Assembly (NCBI GenBank): GCA_021798655.1
Contig: JAJZFE010000417.1
Span: 1 to 7,593, forward strand
Length of the DNA stretch: 7,593 nucleotides
Direction: 5' to 3'
DNA from: Acidobacteriota bacterium
GTDB lineage: Bacteria > Acidobacteriota > Terriglobia > Terriglobales > Acidobacteriaceae
A program made the translations under genes and the position numbers. Of the stretch, positions 1 through 5,786 are shown piece by piece; the first letter of the stretch is position 1, and each line of letters begins with the position of its first letter. The notes beneath the pieces are model-generated. The model was not told the origin of the DNA, ran no database searches, and saw nothing but the letters and a program-made list of their open reading frames with translations.

Positions 1-30
1 GGCTTCGAGTTGGGGAGAGGTTTCGCTCAT
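1..30 (-). CDS. 5' end of an unidentified minus-strand gene (partial)
   Basis: An ATG (complement of 28-30) opens a minus-strand frame that stays open to the window edge, giving MSETSPQLEA. Upstream of it the minus strand reads AAAGGTTGATTCC before the ATG, an AAGG Shine-Dalgarno-like stretch about nine bases away. The gene would be divergent from vapB, with a 57-base shared region. Ten residues are too few to identify a family, so this is a positional inference. It could also be a chance start codon. Confidence 0.4.
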   Translation of the reverse strand, partial: MSETSPQLEA

Positions 31-48
31 GGAATCAACCTTTACGGA

Positions 49-75
49 TACACACGAATGGTGTAATTCTTACAC
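49..75. promoter_or_regulatory. Candidate VapB/VapBC operator overlapping the vapBC promoter
   Basis: GTGTAA (61-66) and TTACAC (70-75) form a perfect 6-base inverted repeat around TTC. A further TACAC at 49-53 pairs with GTGTA at 61-65 across seven bases, so three alternating half-sites lie within 27 bases. TGTAAT at 62-67 matches a -10 box at five of six positions and lies inside the palindrome. TTTACG at 41-46 is a weak -35 candidate with a short 15-base spacer. The site ends 12 bases before the vapB ATG. VapB antitoxins commonly bind such palindromes to autorepress, and here repression could also reach the divergent gene. Binding is inferred. Confidence 0.55.
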
Positions 76-87
76 ATCGAGGTGTTT

Positions 88-300
88 ATGAGGACAAATA
101 TCGAGATCGACGAGGCGCTGATGCAAGAAGCACTCAAGGCTACCGGAACGAAGACCAAGCGCGAGGCGGTAGAGGTTTCGTTGCGGCTGGCGGTCAGGTT
201 GAAGCGGCAGCGCGATGCTCTGAACACGCTTTGGGGGATCGGTTGGGACGGCGATCTTGACGAGATGCGGCAGAGCCGCGACTTCGGTCAGTTCGATTGA
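88..300 (+). CDS. vapB: VapB-type antitoxin, ribbon-helix-helix family
   Basis: This 70-residue protein begins MRTNIEIDEALMQEALKATG, the usual opening of the VapB antitoxin family (PF09957): an N-terminal beta strand for DNA binding, then the helices of a ribbon-helix-helix fold at about residues 8-40. The C-terminal part, GIGWDGDLDEMRQSR, is the segment that in this family binds and masks the VapC active site. I chose the ATG at 88 because GAGG at 79-82 is well placed before it and the family normally starts MRTN; an in-frame GTG at 82 would add only two residues. The stop overlaps the vapC start by four bases. Expected role: neutralise VapC and autorepress through the upstream palindrome. 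Confidence 0.88.
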   Translation: MRTNIEIDEALMQEALKATGTKTKREAVEVSLRLAVRLKRQRDALNTLWGIGWDGDLDEMRQSRDFGQFD

Positions 301-695
301 TCGTCGTCGACAGCTCGGTGTGGATCGACTTCTTCCGTGCCATTCCCACACCTCAGGCTCTATGGCTGAAAGGCATGGAGAAGGAGGAAGTTGGGATCGC
401 CGTGCTGGTACTGTGCGAGGTGCTGCAGGGAGCGCGGTCGCAGCGGGACTTTGTCGCGATGCAGGACGCGATGCTGAGTTTTACGGTTCTGCGCGGCGAC
501 GAGGTGGCGCTGGCGATCGCGGCGGCGGAGAACTATCGCACCCTGCGAGCAAAGGGTATTACAGTGCGCAAGATGGCGGACACGCTGATTGCGACGCTGT
601 GCATTCGGGGTCATCATGAATTGCTGCACAACGACCGGGACTTCGACGCCTTTGAAAAGCACCTCGGCCTGAAGGTGATTCATCCATCACGATGA
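297..695 (+). CDS. vapC: VapC-type PIN-domain ribonuclease toxin
   Basis: This 132-residue PIN-domain protein is of normal family length. It starts MIVVDSSVWIDFF, giving the first metal-binding aspartate (D5), followed by E41 in CEVLQG, D95 in KMADTLIAT and D113 in HNDRDFDAF. These are the four acidic positions expected of an active Mg-dependent RNase; VapC toxins of this kind usually cut tRNA or rRNA, though the target cannot be read from sequence. The start is a TTG that shares TTGA with the vapB stop. There is no clear ribosome binding site, so translation is probably coupled to vapB, which helps keep antitoxin in excess. All catalytic residues are present, so the toxin looks intact. Confidence 0.9.
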   Translation: MIVVDSSVWIDFFRAIPTPQALWLKGMEKEEVGIAVLVLCEVLQGARSQRDFVAMQDAMLSFTVLRGDEVALAIAAAENYRTLRAKGITVRKMADTLIATLCIRGHHELLHNDRDFDAFEKHLGLKVIHPSR

Positions 696-739
696 GAGTA
701 TTTCGCTTTCAGATGACACTGTGCCGAAGCTGACAAAAC

Positions 740-763
740 GCAGATTCCCTTCGGGAATGACAA
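740..763 (+). repeat. Dispersed hairpin repeat, copy 1 (short form)
   Basis: GCAGATTCCCTTCGGGAATGACAA contains a perfect 6-base stem (ATTCCC at 744-749 with GGGAAT at 753-758) around a TTC loop. It lies between the convergent vapC and pyrR genes. The outer parts, GCAGATTCC and GGAATGACAA, match the two longer copies at 2302-2338 and 5685-5721, while the inner loop is shorter here. No T-run follows on either strand, so it is not a textbook terminator, but it could end or protect both transcripts. Confidence 0.75.
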
Positions 764-785
764 GCAAGTGGGGTTCTATCAAAGA

Positions 786-829
786 ATGAACGGCTCTTTG
801 ATGAATGGCTCTTTATGGAACGGCTCTAG
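786..829. repeat. 15-base tandem repeat ending at the pyrR stop codon
   Basis: Three units in exact 15-base register carry AACGGCTCTTT (789-799), AATGGCTCTTT (804-814) and AACGGCTCTAG (819-829). The last unit contains the pyrR stop (TAG on the minus strand, complement of 826-828), so the array looks like a duplication of the 3' end of pyrR into its trailer. A near-identical 13-mer, GGAACGGCCCTAG, spans the stop codon of the GH27 gene at 5778-5790. Confidence 0.7.
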
Positions 830-1416
830 TCGGCGAGTTCGACGAGGATGACCTGCTCGTCGTCGTCGATCTCGCGGAGCTTGACTTCGATGATCTCGCG
901 GCGTGAGGTGGGGACGGTGCGGCCGATGAAGCGGGCTTCGATGGGCAGCTCGCGGTGGCCGCGGTCGATGAGGACGAGGAGCTGGACGCTCTTGGGGCGG
1001 CCGTGGTCGAAGAGAGCGTCGAGGGCGGCGCGGATGGTGCGGCCGGTGTAGAGCACGTCGTCCATGAGGATGATGTCGCGGCCGTTGACGTCGAAGCCGA
1101 TGTCGGCCTTTTCGACGACGGGGCGGGAGTCGCGCGTGGTGAGGTCGTCGCGATAGAAGCTGATGTCGAGGACGCCGGTATCGACGGGTGCCTTCTCAAT
1201 GGTGGCGATGTGTTTGGCGATGCGCTGGGCGAGGGGGACGCCGCGGCGCTTGATGCCGATGAGGCCGAGGTTGGTGGCGCCGTTGTTGCGCTCGACGATC
1301 TCGTGCGCGAGGCGGACGAGGGTGCGCTCGATCTCGGAGGCGGAGAGGAGTCGGCCCTTCTCGCGGAGTCGGGGCTTGGCGGTGGTCTCGGAGGCGGGGA
1401 GGGTGGCGTCGCTCAT
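826..1416 (-). CDS. pyrR: PyrR bifunctional pyr regulator / uracil phosphoribosyltransferase
   Basis: This 196-residue protein matches PyrR along its length. The PRPP-binding loop of type I phosphoribosyltransferases is clear at residues 115-127 (IILMDDVLYTGRT). The family signatures GIKRRG (54-59), SFYRDDL (86-92) and DRGHRELPI (151-159) are present. PyrR makes UMP from uracil and PRPP, and in many bacteria binds pyr mRNA leaders to attenuate pyrimidine synthesis genes. An N-terminal extension of about 16 residues precedes the part that aligns with the roughly 180-residue classical proteins. The ATG at 1416 has no good ribosome binding site, but no better in-frame ATG follows before the domain. 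The gene follows the zinc-ribbon gene by 27 bases on the same strand, a gap too short for a pyr attenuator. No pyrB or pyrC lies beside it here, so any RNA target is elsewhere. Confidence 0.95.
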   Translation of the reverse strand: MSDATLPASETTAKPRLREKGRLLSASEIERTLVRLAHEIVERNNGATNLGLIGIKRRGVPLAQRIAKHIATIEKAPVDTGVLDISFYRDDLTTRDSRPVVEKADIGFDVNGRDIILMDDVLYTGRTIRAALDALFDHGRPKSVQLLVLIDRGHRELPIEARFIGRTVPTSRREIIEVKLREIDDDEQVILVELAD

Positions 1417-1443
1417 GGTTGAAGAGATGATAGCAGCGTCGGG

Positions 1444-2187
1444 TTAGAGTGCGGCGCGGGCGCGGGAACGGAGCAGGCCGGAGAAGGCTCCCGAGAGAGT
1501 GGTGTAGACGGTATAGAGCAAGATGACGAGAGCGCAGCTGGCCAGGATGATGCCGATGCGGAACTCGGGGACCTGAAGGATGGCCAGGAGCTGCTGGTAC
1601 TCCGCGGGCTGCTGCGCGGCGAGCTGCTGCTGCATGGGCTGGGTCTGCATCTGGGTGAAGACCTGGGCGATGGCCTGGTCGAGCTGGGGCCCGCGATGCA
1701 GGAGGAAGCGCTCGGCGAGGAGGCGAAGCGAGTTGACCGACAGGCCGACGAGGCTGAGACAGAGGCCGGTGAGCATGCCGAAGCGTGCGCCGAAGCGAGT
1801 GGTGATGCGGCTGCTGGGGTGGCGCGTGGCGTAGGCCCCGAGCAGGACGATGGGCGCGATGAGCGTCCAGAGCAGCGCGAAGACGCTGAGCGCGGGAAAG
1901 GCAAAGGCGACCAGGAGGAGCAGCGCGAAGAGGGCTCCGGCGAGGCCGATGAGCTGCAGCGCGGGCTGCCAGAGCGTGGCGGTGGGGTCGGTCACGGAAT
2001 CGACCGGGACCGCGTCCGGGTGGCTGGCGGAGGGACTCTGCGCGGCGAGTCGCTGCTGCTCGAACTGGTCGCGGAGATCCTCGGAGAGGACGATCTGCGG
2101 CGCGCCACAGTGCGGGCAGTAGGTCAGGTCGCCATCGACCTCGGAGGGGAGGTCGCCTTGGCAGCGGGAGCAGAGTCGTACAGGCAC
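1444..2187 (-). CDS. Zinc-ribbon membrane protein of unknown function
   Basis: Read from a GTG at 2187, this is a 247-residue protein. It starts MPVRLCSRCQGDLP and has a four-cysteine zinc ribbon (C6, C9, C24, C27; CSRC...CPHC). A polar linker at about 30-72 is followed by hydrophobic segments at about 76-97, 98-119, 136-157 and 211-231, with a Gln-rich loop (QTQPMQQQLAAQQP) before the last. This suggests a four-pass inner-membrane protein with a cytoplasmic zinc ribbon. The frame is open back to a TTG at 2337, but the extra 50 residues translate the hairpin repeat (MSFRSAAKESAF) and the heptamer repeat. The GTG at 2187 is the only ATG, GTG or TTG codon between that TTG and the zinc ribbon, so it is preferred despite lacking a clear ribosome binding site. 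It probably shares a transcript with pyrR. I cannot assign a function. Confidence 0.75.
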   Translation of the reverse strand: MPVRLCSRCQGDLPSEVDGDLTYCPHCGAPQIVLSEDLRDQFEQQRLAAQSPSASHPDAVPVDSVTDPTATLWQPALQLIGLAGALFALLLLVAFAFPALSVFALLWTLIAPIVLLGAYATRHPSSRITTRFGARFGMLTGLCLSLVGLSVNSLRLLAERFLLHRGPQLDQAIAQVFTQMQTQPMQQQLAAQQPAEYQQLLAILQVPEFRIGIILASCALVILLYTVYTTLSGAFSGLLRSRARAAL

Positions 2188-2202
2188 AGTCTGTAGGCTA
2201 TC

Positions 2203-2232
2203 AGGAAGTAGGAAGTAGGAAACAGGAAGTAG
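2203..2232 (+). repeat. Heptamer array, AGGAAGT type (left arm)
   Basis: The units AGGAAGT, AGGAAGT, AGGAAAC and AGGAAGT follow one another in exact seven-base register from 2203 to 2230. The first 25 bases, counted from 2202, are an exact reverse complement of 2389-2413. The array lies just upstream of the preferred GTG start of the zinc-ribbon gene. Confidence 0.85.
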
Positions 2233-2301
2233 CGGACGAGCGTAAGGAACCGGGAGTTCGTCGCGCAGTTCGAGGCTGGAGGCATATTGCCAACCTGCAC
2301 A

Positions 2302-2338
2302 GAATGCGGATTCCTTCGCTGCGCTGCGGAATGACAAA
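2302..2338 (+). repeat. Dispersed hairpin repeat, copy 2 (long form)
   Basis: This 37-base element runs from GAATGCGGATTCC to GGAATGACAAA, with ATTCC (2310-2314) facing GGAAT (2328-2332) around a GC-rich interior that can pair partly. By eye it matches copy 3 at 5685-5721 at 34 of 37 positions, in the same orientation. Read on the minus strand it gives the spurious peptide start MSFRSAAKESAF from a TTG. Confidence 0.85.
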
Positions 2339-2364
2339 CCCGATCCTGACTCCGAACTACACTC

Positions 2365-2428
2365 TTTCCTATTCCCAGTTCCCAGTTCCCTGTTTCCTAC
2401 TTCCTACTTCCTGCTTCCTGCTTCCTGC
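2365..2428 (-). repeat. Heptamer array, TTCCYRS type (right arm)
   Basis: Nine units fill 64 bases: TTTCCTA, TTCCCAG twice, TTCCCTG, TTTCCTAC (one base longer), TTCCTAC, and TTCCTGC three times. On the minus strand they read as GGAAGTA/GGAAGCA/GGGAACT-type units, the same family as the left array but inverted. The array stops one base before the complement of the lipoprotein stop codon. Such short-unit arrays are prone to slippage. Confidence 0.85.
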
Positions 2429-2429
2429 T

Positions 2430-3077
2430 CTACTCGCTGTCTTTGCTGTCGTGGTTGCTGATGTGGGAGGGGAGGTCGAGGGCGACGAGGCCGATCTTGG
2501 TGCCGCCGTCGCTGGGATCGACGCCGACGATGTGCTGGTGCTGTTCCGAGCCGGCGCGGAGTTCGAGGCTGCCGGAGTTCTGGTCGCCGGCAGTGATGGA
2601 GAGGCCCTTGTGGCCGTGATCGTCCGTGGTGATGTGGGTGCCGTTGTCTTCGCAGCTGAGGCCCTGGCTGGTGCGGACGGGCGTGCCGACGGTCTTGCTG
2701 CCGTGGCAGGTGATGACGTCGCCATAGCGTTTGGCGAGGTCCTTGCGGTAGAAGGCGATGACCTTGTCGGTGGAGTCGGGGGTCTGGAAGGTGGCGGCTT
2801 TGACGCCGAGATGGAAGCTGCCGAAGCTCATGTCGACGTTGGCGTTATTGCCGTCCTTGCCGTTGTCGTCCTTGATGAGGGCGGCGCCGGGATAGGCGGT
2901 GAGGCCGATGGCGGAGGTGTCGGCGGAGTCGGTGGTGTTGACCTTCATGCCGCCGAAGGGAGTGCTGATGTCGACGTTCTTCTTGTCGCCGTTGTCGTTG
3001 GAGACGACGCGGCAGCCGGAGAGCAGAGCGCAGCCAAGCGTGGCGGCGACGGCGAGAGTAAGCGGGGAGCGGGACAT
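2430..3077 (-). CDS. Lipoprotein of unknown function
   Basis: This 215-residue protein begins MSRSPLTLAVAATLGCALLSGC, a signal peptide with lipobox LSGC. Cys22 would be lipidated and the mature protein anchored in the envelope. The mature part has VDISTPFGGMKV (about 35-46), AYPGA (61-65) and a conserved-looking block FQTPDSTDKVIAFYRKDLAK (97-116) that predicts an alpha/beta fold. C124 and C142 could form a disulfide. The C-terminal half is hydrophilic and His/Asp-rich. The ATG at 3077 is supported by GGAGG five bases upstream; the frame runs much further back (to 4859) only because it is antisense to the large plus-strand gene. It is divergent from the FecR/DUF6600 gene, so the two envelope proteins may be co-regulated. 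I do not recognise a characterised family. Confidence 0.82.
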   Translation of the reverse strand: MSRSPLTLAVAATLGCALLSGCRVVSNDNGDKKNVDISTPFGGMKVNTTDSADTSAIGLTAYPGAALIKDDNGKDGNNANVDMSFGSFHLGVKAATFQTPDSTDKVIAFYRKDLAKRYGDVITCHGSKTVGTPVRTSQGLSCEDNGTHITTDDHGHKGLSITAGDQNSGSLELRAGSEQHQHIVGVDPSDGGTKIGLVALDLPSHISNHDSKDSE

Positions 3078-3260
3078 TCCATCCTCCAGAGAGCATTGCG
3101 TGCTGACAAGGAGAGGATACGCGCGGAGAACGGCTGTGGTTCCCGAAAACTGTAGCGATTGGAAGGAGCGCGTGCCGGACGACTCTGTCCGAAGGCGATA
3201 CATCTTTCGGGAGGGGTTGGGGTTACACTTGCTGCGCGTGTACGGTGCGAAAGAGGGACT
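3078..3260. promoter_or_regulatory. Divergent promoter region, lipoprotein / FecR-DUF6600 gene
   Basis: These 183 bases must carry both promoters. On the minus strand GGAGG (complement of 3083-3087) serves the lipoprotein. On the plus strand GAGGG at 3253-3257 serves the ATG at 3261. TACAC (3224-3228) and GTGTA (3238-3242) form a 5-base inverted repeat across nine bases. TACACT at 3224-3229 is a weak -10 candidate without a convincing -35. TATCCT (complement of 3114-3119) is a weak -10 for the lipoprotein gene. Promoter positions are uncertain. Confidence 0.4.
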
Positions 3261-5630
3261 ATGACGGTGGCGATGAAGAGCAGTGCGTGGATGTTGGCGG
3301 CGATGCTGGCAGGGGTGCCGGTGGTGCGAGCGCAGGACTATAACCAGAATCAGCCGCCGCAGCAGGGGTATCCGCCGCAGCAGCAAGGGTATCCACAGCC
3401 GGGGTATGGCCAGCAGGCAGGGTATCCGCCGCCACAGCAGCAGGGCTATCCGCAACAACAGCAGCAGGGCTATCCGCAACAACAGCAGCAGGGCTATCCG
3501 CAACAACAGCAGCAGGGCTATCCGCAGCAGGCAGGGTATCCGCAACAACAGCAGCCGGGGTACGGCCAGCAGCAGCAAGGGTATCCGCAGCAGCAAGGCT
3601 ATCCGCAGCCGGGTGACGGTCAGGGCTATGGGGACCCGAATGGAGCGCCGGAGCAGGATCCGCCGACGCGGGTGGCGCGGGTGAGCATGTTGCAGGGCAA
3701 CGTGTCGGTGGAGCCGGGCAGCGTGCAGCAGTTTTCGGCGGCGGAGATCAACTATCCGATGACGACGGGCGACCGGCTGTATGCCGATGTGGGCGCGGTG
3801 GCCGAGCTGCAGACGGGGCAGATCGCGGTCCGCATCGGGCAGCGGACGGACCTGACGGTGACGGCGATGACGGACACGCTGGCGCAGTTCGGACTGGCGC
3901 AGGGCAGCGCGCACCTGCGGACGTTTGACGTGTACCAGGGCGAGGCCGTGGAGATGGATACGCCGAACGCGGCGGTGACGGTGCTGCAAGCCGGCGATGT
4001 GCGCGTGAACGTGGACCCGGAGAGCGGCAATACGACGATCGGCGTGGCCAGCGGGCAGGTGCAGGTGAACGGCAACGGAGTGGAGCAGGTGCTGGAGCCG
4101 GGCGAGTGGCTGCTGGTGACGCAGAACGGCGCCGAGCCGATTGGAGCGATGGCTCCCGATGGGCTGGACACGTTTTCGGCGCAGCGCGATGGGCAGTACC
4201 TGAGCTCGATGTCGACCGAAGACCAGTATGTAAATCCGGGAACGATTGGCGCGGCCGACCTGACGGGCTATGGCACGTGGCAGAGTGCGGGCGGCGGCGA
4301 TGGCGATGGGCCGGTGTGGTTTCCGACCAACGTGGGCATTGGCTGGCAGCCGTACCAGAACGGTCGCTGGACGTGGGTGGCGCCGTGGGGCTGGACGTGG
4401 GTGGAGGCTGAGCCGTGGGGGTTTGCGCCGTTCCACTACGGTCGCTGGGGGCAGTTTGGCGGGCGGTGGGGATGGATGCCGGGCCCGCCGATTGCGCGGC
4501 CGGTGTACTCGCCGGCGCTGGTGGCGTTTGCGGGCGGCGGCGGCTTCCAGGCGGGGCTGACGGCGTGGTTTCCGCTGGGTCCGCATGAGCCGTACCAGCC
4601 GTGGTACCACTCCAGCGGGCTGTATCGGAACCGCGTGAACGTGAGCAACATCTACAGCCGCAATGTGACGGAGGTGCGGAACGTCTACAACCAGCGCACG
4701 GTGGTGAACAACTACACGGTGGTGAACAACACGTTTGTGAACCGCCGGGCGGGCATGGTGGCGGTGCCGCAGGGCGTGTTTGCGGGCGGGCACCGTGTGG
4801 AGCGGGCGCAGGTGCATGTGGACGCGCAGCAGATGCAGCAGGCACAGGTGCTGCCGCATCCGCTGGTGAGCCCGGAGCGCGGGATGGTGACGGGCGCGCC
4901 GGGACGGGCATTGCCGCCGGTGATCGCGCGGCCGGTGCTGGCGTCAGGCGTGGATACGGCGGTGCGTCCGTCGGGGCTGGTGGGTCGCGGCGGACAGCCG
5001 ACGCAGCAGGGCGGCTTCCGCGGGCAGCAGGGGCAGCAGACATTCCAGCCGGCGCAGAGCCAGCCGCAGTCCTTCCGGCAGCAGGGGCCAGAGTCGTTTC
5101 GGCAGGGACAGCAGACAGCACAACAGCAGCAACAGCAGGAGCCGCAGCGCCAGGGCGGCGGCCAGAACGGCGCGCAGAACGGAACACAGAGCAGCGGCGG
5201 TGATCTGCCTCCCGTGGCCGCGCAGCAGCGCCAGCAGCAGCGGGCAGAGGACGCACAGCAGCAGTTGCAACAGCAGCGGGAGCAGGCGCAGCAGCAGTTG
5301 CAGCAACAAAGAGAACAGGCCGCACAGCAGGCGACGCAGCGGGAGCAGGCTCAGCAACAGCAGCAGGCGCAGAAGCAGCAGGATCAGAGGCAGCAGGACC
5401 AGCAGCGGGTGCTGTTCAACAAAGCGGTGCCGCCGCCGGTGCGGCCCAGCTTCGACCAGCAGCGGCAGGCGATCCAGCAGAACGATCCGGGCCGTCCGCT
5501 GGGTCCGCAGCAGATGGACAACCTGCGGCAAAACCGCCCGGCGGGGCCGGCGCAGCAGGCAGAGCCGCCGCATCCGCAACCGCAGCCGCGCAATGATATG
5601 CAGCGTCCAGTCGGGCCGCCGCGGCGCTGA
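3261..5630 (+). CDS. Exported FecR-like / DUF6600 protein with GYPQQQ repeats and Gln-rich tail
   Basis: This 789-residue protein has a signal peptide (1-24, cleavage after VVRA). A low-complexity Gly-Tyr-Pro-Gln domain at about 36-125 includes three identical GYPQQQQQ units. A FecR-like domain at about 137-325 begins [17 protein letters not shown] and contains [20 protein letters not shown] tryptophan-rich DUF6600-type domain starts near 352 and contains [30 protein letters not shown] and WGWMPGPP. An Asn/Val-rich stretch (about 457-496) follows, then a Gln-rich, partly coiled-coil region (about 580-716) and a Pro/Arg tail. It is probably exported to the periplasm or surface; no TonB or sigma partner sits beside it, so classical FecR signalling is unlikely. 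The ATG at 3261 has AGAGGG upstream and leads straight into the signal peptide, while a TTG at 3159 lacks this support. Function is unknown; an envelope or matrix structural role is possible. Confidence 0.88.
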   Translation: MTVAMKSSAWMLAAMLAGVPVVRAQDYNQNQPPQQGYPPQQQGYPQPGYGQQAGYPPPQQQGYPQQQQQGYPQQQQQGYPQQQQQGYPQQAGYPQQQQPGYGQQQQGYPQQQGYPQPGDGQGYGDPNGAPEQDPPTRVARVSMLQGNVSVEPGSVQQFSAAEINYPMTTGDRLYADVGAVAELQTGQIAVRIGQRTDLTVTAMTDTLAQFGLAQGSAHLRTFDVYQGEAVEMDTPNAAVTVLQAGDVRVNVDPESGNTTIGVASGQVQVNGNGVEQVLEPGEWLLVTQNGAEPIGAMAPDGLDTFSAQRDGQYLSSMSTEDQYVNPGTIGAADLTGYGTWQSAGGGDGDGPVWFPTNVGIGWQPYQNGRWTWVAPWGWTWVEAEPWGFAPFHYGRWGQFGGRWGWMPGPPIARPVYSPALVAFAGGGGFQAGLTAWFPLGPHEPYQPWYHSSGLYRNRVNVSNIYSRNVTEVRNVYNQRTVVNNYTVVNNTFVNRRAGMVAVPQGVFAGGHRVERAQVHVDAQQMQQAQVLPHPLVSPERGMVTGAPGRALPPVIARPVLASGVDTAVRPSGLVGRGGQPTQQGGFRGQQGQQTFQPAQSQPQSFRQQGPESFRQGQQTAQQQQQQEPQRQGGGQNGAQNGTQSSGGDLPPVAAQQRQQQRAEDAQQQLQQQREQAQQQLQQQREQAAQQATQREQAQQQQQAQKQQDQRQQDQQRVLFNKAVPPPVRPSFDQQRQAIQQNDPGRPLGPQQMDNLRQNRPAGPAQQAEPPHPQPQPRNDMQRPVGPPRR
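3444..3515 (+). repeat. 24-base tandem repeat encoding GYPQQQQQ
   Basis: Three identical 24-base units start at 3444, 3468 and 3492, each GGCTATCCG followed by CAA/CAG codons. Degenerate units flank them from about 3366 to 3620. Identity at third codon positions (CAACAACAGCAGCAG in each) points to recent duplication, not only selection on the peptide. Gain or loss of a unit keeps the frame, so strains could differ in length. Confidence 0.9.
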
Positions 5631-5786
5631 TCGGGTGAAGGTGCGGGGCTGGAGCGCTTTCCCATCCGGTGTAGTCGCAGCCCGGAATGCAGATTCCTCC
5701 GCTTCGCTGCGGAATGACAAATCTTGAGGATCACTGGCGACTGCACCCGACGAGGAACTGCCCGATACACCTGAGAGGGAACGGCC
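5631..5786. other. Convergent intergenic region with hairpin repeat
   Basis: These 156 bases lie between the 3' ends of the FecR/DUF6600 gene (+) and the GH27 gene (-). Apart from the hairpin element at 5685-5721 I see no coding frame, no T-run terminator and no RNA gene. The hairpin is the only evident structure that could end or stabilise the two facing transcripts. Confidence 0.6.
5685..5721 (+). repeat. Dispersed hairpin repeat, copy 3 (long form)
   Basis: A 37-base element, GAATGCAGATTCC to GGAATGACAAA, with ATTCC (5693-5697) facing GGAAT (5711-5715). It is 34/37 identical by eye to copy 2 at 2302-2338 and has the same orientation on the plus strand. Its minus-strand translation gives MSFRSEAEESAF, a peptide likely to appear as a false N-terminus in automated annotation. 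Confidence 0.85.

Larger units (their letters stand above)
2188..2429. other. Repeat-filled intergenic island
   Basis: This 242-base gap lies between two minus-strand genes and holds almost only repeats: a four-unit heptamer array (2203-2230), a hairpin element (2302-2338) and a nine-unit heptamer array in the opposite orientation (2365-2428). Positions 2202-2226 and 2389-2413 are perfect reverse complements (25 bases), so the stretch 2202-2413 is a 212-base unit with matching inverted ends. The promoter of the zinc-ribbon/pyrR pair would have to lie here, but I found no convincing -35/-10 pair. No transposase or coding capacity is visible. Confidence 0.7.

Noticed and set aside
740..763. The hairpin as a classical intrinsic terminator
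   Set aside because: No T-run follows the stem on either strand. Kept as a repeat with a possible role in transcript ending.
955..1422. Plus-strand open frames opposite pyrR and the zinc-ribbon gene (also 1696-2196)
   Set aside because: Asp/Glu/Gly/Ala-rich shadows without motifs or ribosome binding sites, opposite a well-supported PyrR.
2304..3155. A 283-codon plus-strand open frame opposite the lipoprotein gene
   Set aside because: Starts inside the hairpin repeat, translates the heptamer array and then Gly/Val/Asp-rich antisense of the lipoprotein gene.
3224..3242. TACAC-N9-GTGTA as a second VapB operator
   Set aside because: Such 5-base half-sites occur by chance many times in 7.6 kb, and the spacing differs from that of the vapB site.
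3444..3515. The regularly spaced 24-base repeats as a CRISPR array
   Set aside because: Units are contiguous with no unique spacers and lie in frame inside a coding region; they encode GYPQQQQQ.
2430..4859. An 809-codon minus-strand open frame covering the lipoprotein gene and much of the antisense of the FecR/DUF6600 gene
   Set aside because: Upstream of 3077 it is His/Arg/Leu low-complexity sequence, typical of an antisense shadow of a GC-rich, Gln-rich gene. A signal peptide with ribosome binding site begins at 3077.
3748..5325. A 525-codon minus-strand open frame inside the FecR/DUF6600 gene
   Set aside because: Ala/Pro/Ser/Arg shadow of the plus-strand gene, which has a signal peptide, ribosome binding site and recognisable domains.
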